From Actinospica acidithermotolerans (GTDB lineage Bacteria; Actinomycetota; Actinomycetes; Streptomycetales; Catenulisporaceae), in contig NZ_JAGSOH010000008.1 of NCBI RefSeq assembly GCF_018139625.1, positions 41,677 through 105,676 on the forward strand: a DNA stretch of 64,000 nt. Reading direction: 5' to 3'. Positions 49,953-58,439 of the stretch are shown piece by piece (position 1 is the first letter of the stretch; every line of letters begins with the position of its first letter). Made by a program: the position numbers and the translations under genes. The notes under the pieces are model-generated. The model worked only from the letters and a program-made list of their open reading frames with translations, made no database searches and was not told where the DNA came from.

Positions 49953-52034
49953 ATGCTGCGATGGTCCAGACTCGTGCTCACGGCTCTCGTCGTGACGGCG
50001 CTCACCTACACCGTCTTCCGCGTCATCCATCCCGGACCGGGTTCGGGCTGGATCCGGCAGGGGTTCGTCATCGCGTCGTGGGTGCTGTTCCTGACCGCGG
50101 CCTGGCTCGTGCGCAAGACCCCGAAGCGCGCCGCGGCGCTGCTGATCCTCCTCGGCGGGCTGGCCATCCAGATCGTGGCGGTCACCGGGCCGCCGATCAG
50201 CAGCGACGACCTCTACCGCTACGTGTGGGACGGCCGGGTCCAGGCCGCGGGCATCGATCCCTACTCGTACGTGCCGGCGGCCCCGCAACTGGACTTCCTG
50301 CGCGATCCCCAGCTCTGGCCCGCCCAGGTCACCCAGTGGTGCGTGCACGCGGGCATCCCGAACCCGGACTCGGCGGGCAGCCTCACCCCGGGCTGCACGC
50401 TGATCAACCGGCCGACCGTGCACACGATCTACCCGCCGGTCGCGGAGGCGTACTTCTCCGCGGTGCACCTGCTGTGGCCGACCGGCGGCTACAAGTCGAT
50501 CCAGTGCGCCGCGGTGATCGTCTCGTTCTTCACGGCGCTCGCGCTGATGTGGGTGCTTCGCCGCGCGCGGCTCGATCCGCGCTCGGCGGCGCTCTGGGCC
50601 TGGTGCCCGGCCGTCGCCACCGAGGCGGCGAACAACGGGCACATCGACGTGCTCAGCGCGCTGCTGGCCATCTGCGGACTCGGCGTGCTGGCCCGCGCCC
50701 GGACCACGCGCGCAGCAGCCGGCGGCGGCGTGCTGCTGGGCTTGGCGGCGGCGACGAAGTTCATCCCGGTGCTGGCAGGTCCAGGCACGTTGCGGCGCAG
50801 ACCGTTCGTGGTGATCTCCGCGGCGAGCGCGGCGTTCGTGGCCGTGTACGTGCCGCACCTGATCGCCGTCGGCGGCAAGGTCATCGGATTCCTGCCTGGC
50901 TATCTCCAGGAGGAGGGGTACGACAGCGGGCACCGATCCGTGCTGATCGACCTCGTCGTCCCGGACCGCTTCTCCACCGCAGCCGCCGCCCTGGTCATCG
51001 CCGTCACCGCGTACTTCGCGTACCGCCACGCCGACCCCGACCGGCCGTGGCGCGCGGCGACCATCGTGACCGGCACGGCGCTGCTCGCGACGACGCCGGA
51101 GTTCCCCTGGTACTCGCTGCTGCTCGTCGCGCTTGTCGCGTTGGACGGCCGCGTCGAGTGGCTGGCGGTGGCCGCCGCGATCTCGACGTCCACCATCTGG
51201 CACGACATCACCGGGGCGCCGCTGCCGAACCTGCGCGCGGGCTACGGCGTCGCGCTGGCCGTCGTCCTCGCCGCAACCGCCGTACGCCGGATCGCCCGCG
51301 CCGCCCACAACCGCCCGGGCCGCCCCGCCGCCGCACCCCACCCACCCCGCGAAAGGACTCCCATGGACGACGAACCGATCACCGTCGACGTCGTGCTCCC
51401 CTGCCTCGACGAGGCCGCCGCGCTCCCCTACATCATGTCGCGGATGCCCGAGGGCTACCGGGCCATCGTCGTGGACAACGGCTCCACCGACGGCTCCGCG
51501 CGGATCGCCGCCGACCTCGGCGCCCTCGTCGTCACCGAAGCCAAGCGCGGCTTCGGCGCCGCCTGCCACGCGGGACTCGAGGCGGCCAAGGCGCCGGTCG
51601 TCTGCTTCTGCGACTGCGACGGATCGCTCGATCCCGCCCAGCTGCCCCGCGTCGCCGGCCCCGTCCTGGCCGGGGAGGCGGACCTCGTGCTCGGGCGCCG
51701 CCGGCCCACCGGCACCGGAGCGTGGCCGCCGCACGCGCGCGTGGCCAACTGGGTGCTGGCCCGCCGGCTGCGCCGCATCGGAATCGACGTGCGCGACCTC
51801 GGCCCGATGCGCGCCGCCCGCCGCGAGGAACTGCTCGGCCTGCGGCAGCGCGACCGCCGCTCCGGCTACCCGCTGGAGATGGTCCTCGCCGCCGGGCGCG
51901 CCGGCTGGACCATCGCCGAGACCGACGTCGACTACGCCCCGCGCTCGGGGAAGTCCAAGGTCACCGGCACGGTGTCGGGCACGGTACGCGCGGTGCGGGA
52001 CATGAACCGGGTCTGGAAGGAGCTCGCCGCGTGA
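49953..52034 (+). CDS. Fusion of a GT-C membrane mannosyltransferase-like domain and a GT2 domain
   Basis: 693 residues. Residues 1-460: about 12 hydrophobic segments with the GT87-like loop SSDDLYRYVWDGRVQAAGIDPYSY. Residues 470-693: cytosolic GT2 fold with VVLPCLDEAAALPY, VVDNGSTDGS, the DxD-like CDCDGSLDP and RRSGYPLEM, similar to dolichyl-phosphate-mannose synthases. The junction includes a disordered Pro/Ala stretch followed by GAAAGGACTCCC and an in-frame ATG at 51363, as if two formerly separate genes lost a stop codon. ATG 49953 follows AAGGGTGG. Likely makes and uses a polyprenyl-phosphate sugar. Confidence 0.87.
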   Translation: MLRWSRLVLTALVVTALTYTVFRVIHPGPGSGWIRQGFVIASWVLFLTAAWLVRKTPKRAAALLILLGGLAIQIVAVTGPPISSDDLYRYVWDGRVQAAGIDPYSYVPAAPQLDFLRDPQLWPAQVTQWCVHAGIPNPDSAGSLTPGCTLINRPTVHTIYPPVAEAYFSAVHLLWPTGGYKSIQCAAVIVSFFTALALMWVLRRARLDPRSAALWAWCPAVATEAANNGHIDVLSALLAICGLGVLARARTTRAAAGGGVLLGLAAATKFIPVLAGPGTLRRRPFVVISAASAAFVAVYVPHLIAVGGKVIGFLPGYLQEEGYDSGHRSVLIDLVVPDRFSTAAAALVIAVTAYFAYRHADPDRPWRAATIVTGTALLATTPEFPWYSLLLVALVALDGRVEWLAVAAAISTSTIWHDITGAPLPNLRAGYGVALAVVLAATAVRRIARAAHNRPGRPAAAPHPPRERTPMDDEPITVDVVLPCLDEAAALPYIMSRMPEGYRAIVVDNGSTDGSARIAADLGALVVTEAKRGFGAACHAGLEAAKAPVVCFCDCDGSLDPAQLPRVAGPVLAGEADLVLGRRRPTGTGAWPPHARVANWVLARRLRRIGIDVRDLGPMRAARREELLGLRQRDRRSGYPLEMVLAAGRAGWTIAETDVDYAPRSGKSKVTGTVSGTVRAVRDMNRVWKELAA

Positions 52035-52699
52035 GCACCCTGATCGTGATCGCGAAGACTCCGGTACCCGGGTACGTCAAGACCAGGCTGTGCCCGCCGT
52101 TCACGCTGGAGGAGGCCGCCGCGCTCGCCGCCGCGGCGCTGGCCGACACGCTGGACGTCGCGGCCGCCACGTGCGCGGACCACCGGCTGCTGGTGCTCGA
52201 CGGCGAACCGGACGTCAACCTGCGCAACGCCTACCTCAGCCGCGGCTTCGTCCGCCGCCCGCAGGTGCGCGGAACCCTCGACATCCGCCTGGCCGCGGCT
52301 TTCGCCGAGGCCGCGCGCATCGACCCGGGGCCCGCGCTGCTGATCGGCATGGACACGCCGCAGGCCTCCGCCTCGGTGCTCGATGACGCGCTCATCTGCC
52401 TGGACGAGTACGACGCCGCGTTCGCCCCCGCCGTGGACGGCGGCTTCTGGGCACTCGGCCTGCGCGAGCCGGCCCACCCGCGCACGCCCATGCTGCTGCA
52501 CGGCGTCCCGATGTCGCTGTCGAACACCGGAGCCACCCAGCTCCGCCGCCTCGAAGACGCCGGTCTCGACGTGCTGCACATGCCGATGCTGCGCGACGTC
52601 GACACCGCCGACTGCGCCTACGCCGCCGCCGAGCTGGCCCCGCACACGGCGTTCGCCAGGCAGCTCGGTTCCATCGACGCCAGGACGCACCGTGCTTGA
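52031..52699 (+). CDS. DUF2064 / TIGR04282-type nucleotidyl- or glycosyltransferase-like protein
   Basis: 222 residues. N-terminal LIVIAKTPVPGYVKTRLCPP is the hallmark of this family (GT-A fold related to CofC). LLIGMDTPQAS and PAVDGGFWALGLR are the conserved metal and substrate loops. GTG start at 52031 overlaps the fusion gene stop (GTGA). These proteins often accompany GT2 enzymes, epimerases and methyltransferases, as here, but the product of such loci is not established. Confidence 0.85.
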   Translation: MSTLIVIAKTPVPGYVKTRLCPPFTLEEAAALAAAALADTLDVAAATCADHRLLVLDGEPDVNLRNAYLSRGFVRRPQVRGTLDIRLAAAFAEAARIDPGPALLIGMDTPQASASVLDDALICLDEYDAAFAPAVDGGFWALGLREPAHPRTPMLLHGVPMSLSNTGATQLRRLEDAGLDVLHMPMLRDVDTADCAYAAAELAPHTAFARQLGSIDARTHRA

Positions 52700-53636
52700 T
52701 ATCTCCCCACTGAAGACCACCCCGCTCGATGCGACCCGGCTCGATGCGACCCCGATCGATGCGCCCCGGCCGCTCGCTGCCTCCCCGCTTGACGCGACCT
52801 TCCCGCTCGATGCGACGCCGCCGCTTGCTGCCTCCCCGCTCGACACGACCTCCCCGCTCGACACGACCTCCCCGCTCGACCCGAACCCGCCGCTCACTGC
52901 GTCCCCTCTCGGCACGAACCCGCTCGGTGCGACCTCCCCGCTCGACGCCTCTTCCGCCACCGACTGGAGCCCGACCTGGACTCCCACCTGGGGCGGGCCC
53001 ACCGCCTCAGACTACGAACGCGCCCTGTGGCAGAGCCTGTCCGGCGAGGCCGAGCCGGTCACCCTGCACGGCGAGGACGGCCTCGTGCTGAGCCTGGAAG
53101 TCGGCCAGTACGCCGGGCATGCCGACGCCGTCGACCGCGACCTGCTCGCGCACTGCACCGGCCCCACCCTCGACATCGGCTGCGGCCCCGGGCGCCTCGC
53201 CGCCGAGCTCGCCGGCCGCGGCATCCCAGCCCTCGGCGTCGACATCACCCCGGTCGCCCTGCTCCTGGCCAGGGCCTCCGGCGCCACCGTCCTGGGCCGC
53301 TCCGTCTTCGACCGGCTGCCGGCCGAAGGCCGCTGGCCGTACGCCCTGCTCATCGACGGCAACATCGGCATCAGCGGCGACCCGGCCAGCCTGCTCGAGC
53401 GCATCAAGGCCCTGCTCCTGCCGCGCGGCGCGACCCTCATCGTCGAGACCACCGCACACGAGGTCGACGAACGCCACCGCCTGCGCCCGGCCGCCTCCGT
53501 CGACCAAGCCGGCCCGGCCATTCCCTGGGCCCGGATCGGCCCCGGCGCCCTGCGATCCCTGGCCGAACCGCTCGGCTACCGCGTCACCGGCACCTGGCTC
53601 CTCGGCGGGAGGCGCTTCGTGAAACTGGGGACGTGA
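52692..53636 (+). CDS. Class I SAM-dependent methyltransferase with a PLDAT-repeat N-terminus
   Basis: 314 residues. GTG start at 52692 overlaps the preceding stop. The first 85 or so residues are a tandem hexapeptide repeat (variants of SPLDAT, SPLDTT, ATPLDA). The methyltransferase domain follows: TLDIGCGPGRLAAELAGRGIPALGVD (in pieces, motif I and acidic loop), ALLIDGNIGISGDP and a C-terminal GRRFVKLG. The repeat is absent from normal family members. The gene ends the co-directional trio and probably methylates a sugar or lipid intermediate. Confidence 0.83.
   Translation: MLDISPLKTTPLDATRLDATPIDAPRPLAASPLDATFPLDATPPLAASPLDTTSPLDTTSPLDPNPPLTASPLGTNPLGATSPLDASSATDWSPTWTPTWGGPTASDYERALWQSLSGEAEPVTLHGEDGLVLSLEVGQYAGHADAVDRDLLAHCTGPTLDIGCGPGRLAAELAGRGIPALGVDITPVALLLARASGATVLGRSVFDRLPAEGRWPYALLIDGNIGISGDPASLLERIKALLLPRGATLIVETTAHEVDERHRLRPAASVDQAGPAIPWARIGPGALRSLAEPLGYRVTGTWLLGGRRFVKLGT
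52712..52950 (+). repeat. Degenerate 18-bp tandem repeat coding PLDAT hexapeptides
   Basis: Two exact 18-bp copies (52833-52850 and 52851-52868, TCCCCGCTCGACACGACC) are flanked by about ten degenerate units of 9 or 18 bp with a CCGCTCGA core. All keep the reading frame of the methyltransferase gene. Confidence 0.8.
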
Positions 53637-53781
53637 GGCGCCGGGCCGAGACGAGCGGCTGTCCGCTGGAAGCGTGAACGTGTCCGGCCGGCGGAGGTCG
53701 GCCGAGCATGTCCCGGGCGAAGATCAGAGGCGTCCCCAGCGCAGTATCCGCTGCCTCGATCCAGGGCCAGGAGGTCCCCCC

Positions 53782-54084
53782 GTGTTCATCGCCATCGTCG
53801 ACTTCGCCACCACCGCCGCCGACCGCGCCGCCGCTCTCCACCACCTCGACGCCGAACGTGACGTGATCAGGGCGATGCCCGGCAACGTCGCGTTCCGGGT
53901 CTACGCTTCCCGGGAGGACGAGTGCCGGGTCACCATCGTGCACGAGTGGGAGGACGAGGCGTCGTTCGACGGCTACCTGAAGTCGGACTCCTTCGCGAAC
54001 TTCGGCGCTGCGGTCCGCCCGATGATGGTCGGCGCGCCGGTCAGTCGCCGCTTCCACGCCGAGTTGCTGGCGAACGTCGCCTGA
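53782..54084 (+). CDS. Antibiotic-biosynthesis-monooxygenase (ABM) family protein
   Basis: 100 residues, dimeric ferredoxin-like fold. FIAIVDFATTAADRAAALHHLDAERDVIRAMPGNVAFRVY (in pieces), then VTIVHEWEDEASFDGYLKSDSF is the ABM signature. Members act as small monooxygenases on quinones or haem, or merely bind ligands. GTG start at 53782 after AGGAGGT. The last 26 codons and stop are duplicated twice downstream, so the gene end has been a site of recent rearrangement. Confidence 0.83.
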   Translation: MFIAIVDFATTAADRAAALHHLDAERDVIRAMPGNVAFRVYASREDECRVTIVHEWEDEASFDGYLKSDSFANFGAAVRPMMVGAPVSRRFHAELLANVA

Positions 54085-54300
54085 CCGGCACCACAGCAGA
54101 CCATCGCTGCGGTCCCCCCGACGATGGGTCGGCGCGCCGGTCAGCCGCCGCTTCCACGCCGAGTTGCTGGCGAGCGTCGCCTGACCGGCACCACGGCAGA
54201 CCATCGCTGCGGTCCGCCCGATGATGGTCGGCGCGCCGGTCAGCCGCCGCTTCCACGCCGAGTTGCTAGCGAGCGTCGCCTGACCGGCACCACGGCAGAG
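54007..54300. repeat. Three tandem copies of the 3' end of the ABM gene
   Basis: Units start at 54007, 54106 and 54206 (periods 99 and 100 bp), each beginning GCTGCGGTCC and containing the coding stretch up to the stop codon. Copy 1 is the real gene end. Copy 2 has an extra G and other changes, copy 3 is closer to copy 1. Copies 2 and 3 have no start codon and are non-coding remnants. Confidence 0.9.
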
Positions 54301-54329
54301 CACTACGATCGGCCCGTGCGAGGCAACCG

Positions 54330-55082
54330 ATGAGCCGCAAGGCGTACAGCTTCGTCCGCACGTTCGCCGCCGAACCCGCGCGCGACTTCTGCGCCGATCG
54401 CCACTACCTGCTCTGCGCCTCCGCCGGTGCCCTCCGGCTGGAAGCGCAGGGCCGGTCCTGGCTGCTGCCGCCGGCGCGGGCCGCGCTGATCGAGGCGGGC
54501 CGAACGATTCGGGTGAGCATCCCGCGGCCGGCCACGACCGCTTCCGCACTGTTCGACACCGGATTCGCCCCGCCCCCGCCGGCACCGTTGACCGTGTTCG
54601 ACCTCAGCCCCCTGGCACGCGCCCTGGTAGCCGAGTGCGGGGCGTGGGGCGAGGGCGTCGAGCCGCTGACCGCATACGCCGAGACCCTGTTCGCCGCACT
54701 CGCGGCAGTGACCTGGCGACTGGCCGAACAGCCCAGCCCCGCCGTGGTGCCGGTCGGCCGAACCCCCGAACTGCGCCGAGCCCTGCGACTGACCGAGGAA
54801 CGGCTCGAATGCGAGCTCAGCTTCGAGGACCTGGCCCGCGAAGTCGGCCTCGCGCCACGCTCGCTCGCGCGCCGATTCTCGGACGAGACCGGCATGACCT
54901 GGCGGGCCGCCCTGCGCCGGATGCGCCTGCTCCGCGCGATCGAGGAACTCGCCGCGGGGGACACCCCGGTCACCAAGATCGCCTTCATGGTGGGCTACAG
55001 CTCCCTCTCGGCGTTCAACGCCGCCTTCCACGAGCTGACCGGACGCACGCCCACCGAATACCGGGCCAGCTTCCGTCCCTGA
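54330..55082 (+). CDS. AraC-family regulator
   Basis: 250 residues. An N-terminal cupin-like sensor (RHYLLCASAGALRLEAQGRSWLLPPARAALIEAG in pieces) and a C-terminal double HTH (about 150-248) with LSFEDLAREVGLAPRSLARRFSDETG and AFMVGYSSLSAFNAAFHELTGRTPTEYR, in pieces, the classic AraC signature. ATG 54330 follows GAGGC. It lies just after the ABM repeat; the target is not evident. Confidence 0.9.
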   Translation: MSRKAYSFVRTFAAEPARDFCADRHYLLCASAGALRLEAQGRSWLLPPARAALIEAGRTIRVSIPRPATTASALFDTGFAPPPPAPLTVFDLSPLARALVAECGAWGEGVEPLTAYAETLFAALAAVTWRLAEQPSPAVVPVGRTPELRRALRLTEERLECELSFEDLAREVGLAPRSLARRFSDETGMTWRAALRRMRLLRAIEELAAGDTPVTKIAFMVGYSSLSAFNAAFHELTGRTPTEYRASFRP

Positions 55083-55091
55083 TCCGACTTC

Positions 55092-55135
55092 TGCATCGTT
55101 GCAGGCGTCCCACGCACCGAACCTGCAACGTTGCA
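55092..55135. promoter_or_regulatory. Pair of LacI-type operators
   Basis: TGCATCGTTGCA (55092-55103) and the perfect palindrome TGCAACGTTGCA (55124-55135) have the central CG typical of LacI-family sites. Including flanks they form a 14-bp inverted repeat with one mismatch and a 16-bp spacer. Confidence 0.7.
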
Positions 55136-55385
55136 TATGGGCAGCGCGCAAGTCAGCGACCACGCAAACGCCGGGCAACCACTTGCCTGCAGGCAGTTTC
55201 ACGACGTCAGGCGCGGTGCCGCCCGCGCAGGGCCGGCGGCGTGGCCCGACAGCCGCGCTGACCACGCGCGATCGGCCGCGGCCTGGCCCTGGCGCCGCCC
55301 GGTTCCGGATTGTGGCCGGATTCCGGGGCTCTGCCACGGCAAACCGCAGGTACACCTTCCCTTGCGGCGCGTGCCTGATATGCTC

Positions 55386-55397
55386 TGCATCGTTGAA
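55386..55397 (+). promoter_or_regulatory. Third LacI-like operator before the LacI gene
   Basis: TGCATCGTTGAA matches the two upstream operators at most positions and lies just after a -10-like TATGCT and 55 bp before the ATG, a position suited to autorepression. Confidence 0.6.
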
Positions 55398-55452
55398 ATC
55401 CGCTCGTGCCCGACGGGGGCGCCCGCAGCCGCGATCCGCCGAAGGAGACCAG

Positions 55453-56469
55453 ATGAGCACCCCTCGCCTGCGCGACGTCGCCGAGCGTGCCGGGGTGTCG
55501 ATCCGCACGGTCTCCAACGTGGTCAACGGATACGCGCGGGTGTCCGAGGAGCGGCGCGCGCGGGTCGAGGCGGCCGTCGCCGAGCTCGGCTACCAGCCGA
55601 ACCTGATGGCCCGCAACCTGCGCCGCGGCCGGACCGGGCTGATCGCGCTGGTGGTGCCCGAGCTCGACGTGCCCTACTTCGCCGAGCTGACCCGGGCCAT
55701 CATCACCAAGGCGCGCCAGCAGGGCTACACCGTCGTCGTCGACCAGACCGACGGCGAGCCGGACCGCGAGCGCGAGATCGTGATGGGCGGCGCGATGGCC
55801 GCCATGTTCGACGGCGTGATCCTCAGCCCCCTCGCCCTCTCCCAGACCGACCTCGCCCGCCGGGACAACTCGCGCCCGCTGGTGCTGCTCGGCGAGCGCA
55901 TCGCCGAGAGCCCGTACGACCACGTGGCGATCGACAACGTCGCCGCCGCCCGCGCGGCCACGGAGCACCTGTTCGACATCGGCCGCAGCCGCGTCGCCGC
56001 GATCGGCGACCAGCCCTGGGAGGGCGGCGAGACCGCGCAGCTGCGCACCGCCGGATTCCGCCTGGCCCACGAGGCGCGCCGGCGCCGGCTGGACGAGTCC
56101 CTGATCGTCACCAACCGCCGCTTCCACCACGCCGACGGCGCCGAGGCGATGGCCGCGCTGCTCGACCACCCCAAGGGCCCGCCGGACGCAGTGTTCTGCT
56201 ACAACGACCTGCTCGCCCTCGGCGCCATCCGCACCCTGCTCAGCCGCGGCGTGCGGGTGCCCGAGGACGTGGCCGTGGTCGGCTTCGACGACATCGAGAC
56301 CGGCCGCTACAACACCCCGTCGCTCACCACCGTCTCCCCCGACAAGTCCACCATCGCCTGGCTCGCCATCGACCGGCTGATCGCCCGCCTCGGCGAGCGC
56401 GCCGACGACGAGCCGACCGAGCTGTGGGCGCCGTACGAGCTGGCGATCCGGGAGAGCACGGCGGGTTGA
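55453..56469 (+). CDS. LacI-family repressor
   Basis: 338 residues. N-terminal HTH and hinge: RLRDVAERAGVSIRTVSNVVNG (in pieces, 5-26) and LGYQPNLMARNLRRGRTGLI. The periplasmic-binding-like domain has ALVVPELDVPYFAEL, FCYNDLLALGAI and VGFDDIETGRYNTPSLTTV. ATG 55453 follows AAGGAGACC. The ligand is probably a sugar. Its target may be the converging broken beta-helix gene's former operon or genes elsewhere; its own promoter carries matching sites. Confidence 0.92.
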   Translation: MSTPRLRDVAERAGVSIRTVSNVVNGYARVSEERRARVEAAVAELGYQPNLMARNLRRGRTGLIALVVPELDVPYFAELTRAIITKARQQGYTVVVDQTDGEPDREREIVMGGAMAAMFDGVILSPLALSQTDLARRDNSRPLVLLGERIAESPYDHVAIDNVAAARAATEHLFDIGRSRVAAIGDQPWEGGETAQLRTAGFRLAHEARRRRLDESLIVTNRRFHHADGAEAMAALLDHPKGPPDAVFCYNDLLALGAIRTLLSRGVRVPEDVAVVGFDDIETGRYNTPSLTTVSPDKSTIAWLAIDRLIARLGERADDEPTELWAPYELAIRESTAG

Positions 56470-56496
56470 GAGCGGCGGGCCGATCCCGCCTCGATC

Positions 56497-58060
56497 TCAT
56501 CCGATCCCGGCGAGGATGGTGTACTGGGACGTCGCGTTCGATGAGGGTGTGATCGTCGCCGGGACACTGGTGAGGCCCGAACCGTTGGTGATGAATCGCT
56601 TGGTCGCGGCGCTCGAGATGCCCATGTTCGCGAGGGTTCCATTGACATTGGACGCGCGGTAGAGCTTCGCGGGGGTTGATGCATTCTGCAGGATGCCGAC
56701 CCAGTACAGGCCGGGGCTGACCGTGACGCTGGTGATCGGGCTCGCGTGCTCTCCGGCGCTGGCCACCTCTGCATCGATCGACTTCGAGGCCACGACCGAG
56801 CCAGTGGCGTCGATCAGCATATGTAGTTCTGTCCCGAGGTGGGCGTTGTCGCGGCGGTGTAGACGCCCCAGTAGATCGTCGAGATGGTCGCGGTGCGCTG
56901 GACATACAGACCCGCCATGTAGATCGCCCCGCTGGTGACGGTGTCGGAACTGCTGCCGCCAACGTGCGCCGGATCGAAGCTCCAGGCGACGAGACCGTGG
57001 TCCCGGGGAGTCGGCACGCCGAGCGCGTGGCCGACCATGTCCAGGCCGGTGGCCGAGACCTGCAGGCCGTTGTACGAGGTCGTGTACGAGCTCTGGGTTC
57101 CCACGCGCTCGATGAGGTTGGCGCCCCGCAGGATGCTCGTGTTCGTGCCGTCGTCGTACCAGCCCCGCACGTTGCCGTGCACGAGGCCGTGGGCGATGGA
57201 GACAGTTGAGGACGAGCCGGTGATACTCACGCCGTAGTCGGGTGAGTTGGTGCCTTCCGACTGTGCGATGCCCGGGATCACGGTGACGTCGTCGATGATC
57301 ACCGGGATGGTGCTTCCCGAGCAGCTCAGACCGGCGTAACCGCCTCCTCCGGCCTTGACGTTGGCCCCGTCGCGCCGACTGTAGTAGCCGACGATGGTCA
57401 GAGGGCTGTCTCCGGTGGCGACGACGGAGATGCCGTTGCGGTTGTTGCCGTCCGTGGTGCAGGAGACCATCAGGCAACCGCCGCCGGCGCTCCCGCCGGT
57501 CCATGCGCCGGAGAAGGCGAAGCCGTCGTAGTTGGAGTACTCGGAGCGGCAGCCGATCAGCTGCGTGTTGCTCGGCTGGCCGGCGAAGTTGAAACCGCCC
57601 TTGCCGGAACCGATGGCCTGGCAGTCTATCCACGTGCAGTCGGTCATGCCGCTGAGTGAGAATCCGTAACCGCCGCACGTGTTGACGGCGATCCGCGTGC
57701 CGCGCCTCTCGCCAACGGAGTGATCGCGCAAGTGGTCGAGTCGAGGTGCGAACTGTGCGAGCCGCGGAGCGTGACCTGCGGCGGAATGATGAGCGGAGCG
57801 GAGGTGGCGTACTGGCCTGCAGGCAGGTAGACCACGCCGCCGAGCGGCGCTGCGTTGAGTGCCGCCTGAATGGCTGCAGTATCGTCGCTCGTTCCGTTGC
57901 CGACCGCGCTGAACGGCGCGTCCATGGCGTTCAACCAGTCGACGCCTACCTCGGTACTCGACACTGCACCCGCGTCACCGGCGGAGCCGATAACGGCTGC
58001 GGTGGACACCGCGCCGACCCCCAAGGCTGAGCGCAGGACGGTTCGCCGGGAACTGCTCAT
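56497..58060 (-). pseudogene. Broken Tat-exported right-handed beta-helix (pectate-lyase-3-like) gene
   Basis: Three reading frames are needed. Frame A (58060 to about 57720) gives a twin-arginine signal (SSSRRTVLRSALG) and the start of a pectate-lyase-3-like domain (AVGNGTSDDTAAIQAALNAA, VVYLPAGQY). Frame B (about 57710 to 56830) continues with parallel beta-helix rungs (GGYGFSLSGMTDCTWIDCQ, NTQLIGCRSEYSNYDGFAFSG). Frame C (about 56820-56497) holds the C-terminal domain (LIDATGSVVASKSIDAE). The A/B junction also seems to lack coding sequence, suggesting an internal deletion. The B/C break at about 56820 fits loss of one base. The ancestral protein probably bound or cut a polysaccharide outside the cell. 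Confidence 0.85.
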
Positions 58061-58439
58061 GGATCCCCCATTTTGGATGATTTCTGAAACCTGTCTTAGA
58101 CCACTGCGACTGACGGAGCGCTTGCTGAGGCTAGCTCACCAGCCCGCTTCCCAAAACCCCTGCGAGATCGGCAAACGTCGATCGGGCGATCTGTGACGTA
58201 CTTCACGACGCGGTCCACAAGGCGGTCAAATCCGACTTTCCTTCGCGCTCGCCGCGCGAGAGCGCGGGTCAAAGCGGGCCAAACGTCACCAATCGTGCAC
58301 TTCGGTGGTGCCGAGCCGCACACACAATGCACTTGGCGAACCCTTTACATCCCCCACCTCTACGGGTTACCTTCGGGTGCCCACGCTCTCAGATCTATGG
58401 GCTGTCAGAGCAAAAATCACATGGGGGGAACATACTGGC
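58061..58439. other. 379-bp gap before the polysaccharide synthase gene
   Basis: No gene is supported. It has a 7-bp hairpin (CGCGCTC/GAGCGCG, about 58243-58265) and TGCACTT repeated directly about 33 bp apart (near 58287 and 58327). It should contain divergent promoters for the broken gene and the synthase, but no clear -35/-10 pair is seen. Confidence 0.4.

Larger units (their letters stand above)
55083..55452. other. 370-bp gap between the AraC and LacI genes
   Basis: No gene with convincing codon use. It carries LacI-type dyads at its left end (55092-55135), a perfect 12-bp palindrome TGCCTGCAGGCA at 55184-55195, and a third LacI-like site plus -10-like TATGCT (55379-55384) near the LacI start. 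Confidence 0.5.

Noticed and set aside
54007..54300. CRISPR array
   Set aside because: Only three long, near-identical 99-100 bp units without spacers; they are copies of a gene end and no cas genes are present.
56497..58060. Prophage tail-spike region
   Set aside because: Only one beta-helix gene with a Tat signal is present, with no other phage structural or packaging genes nearby.
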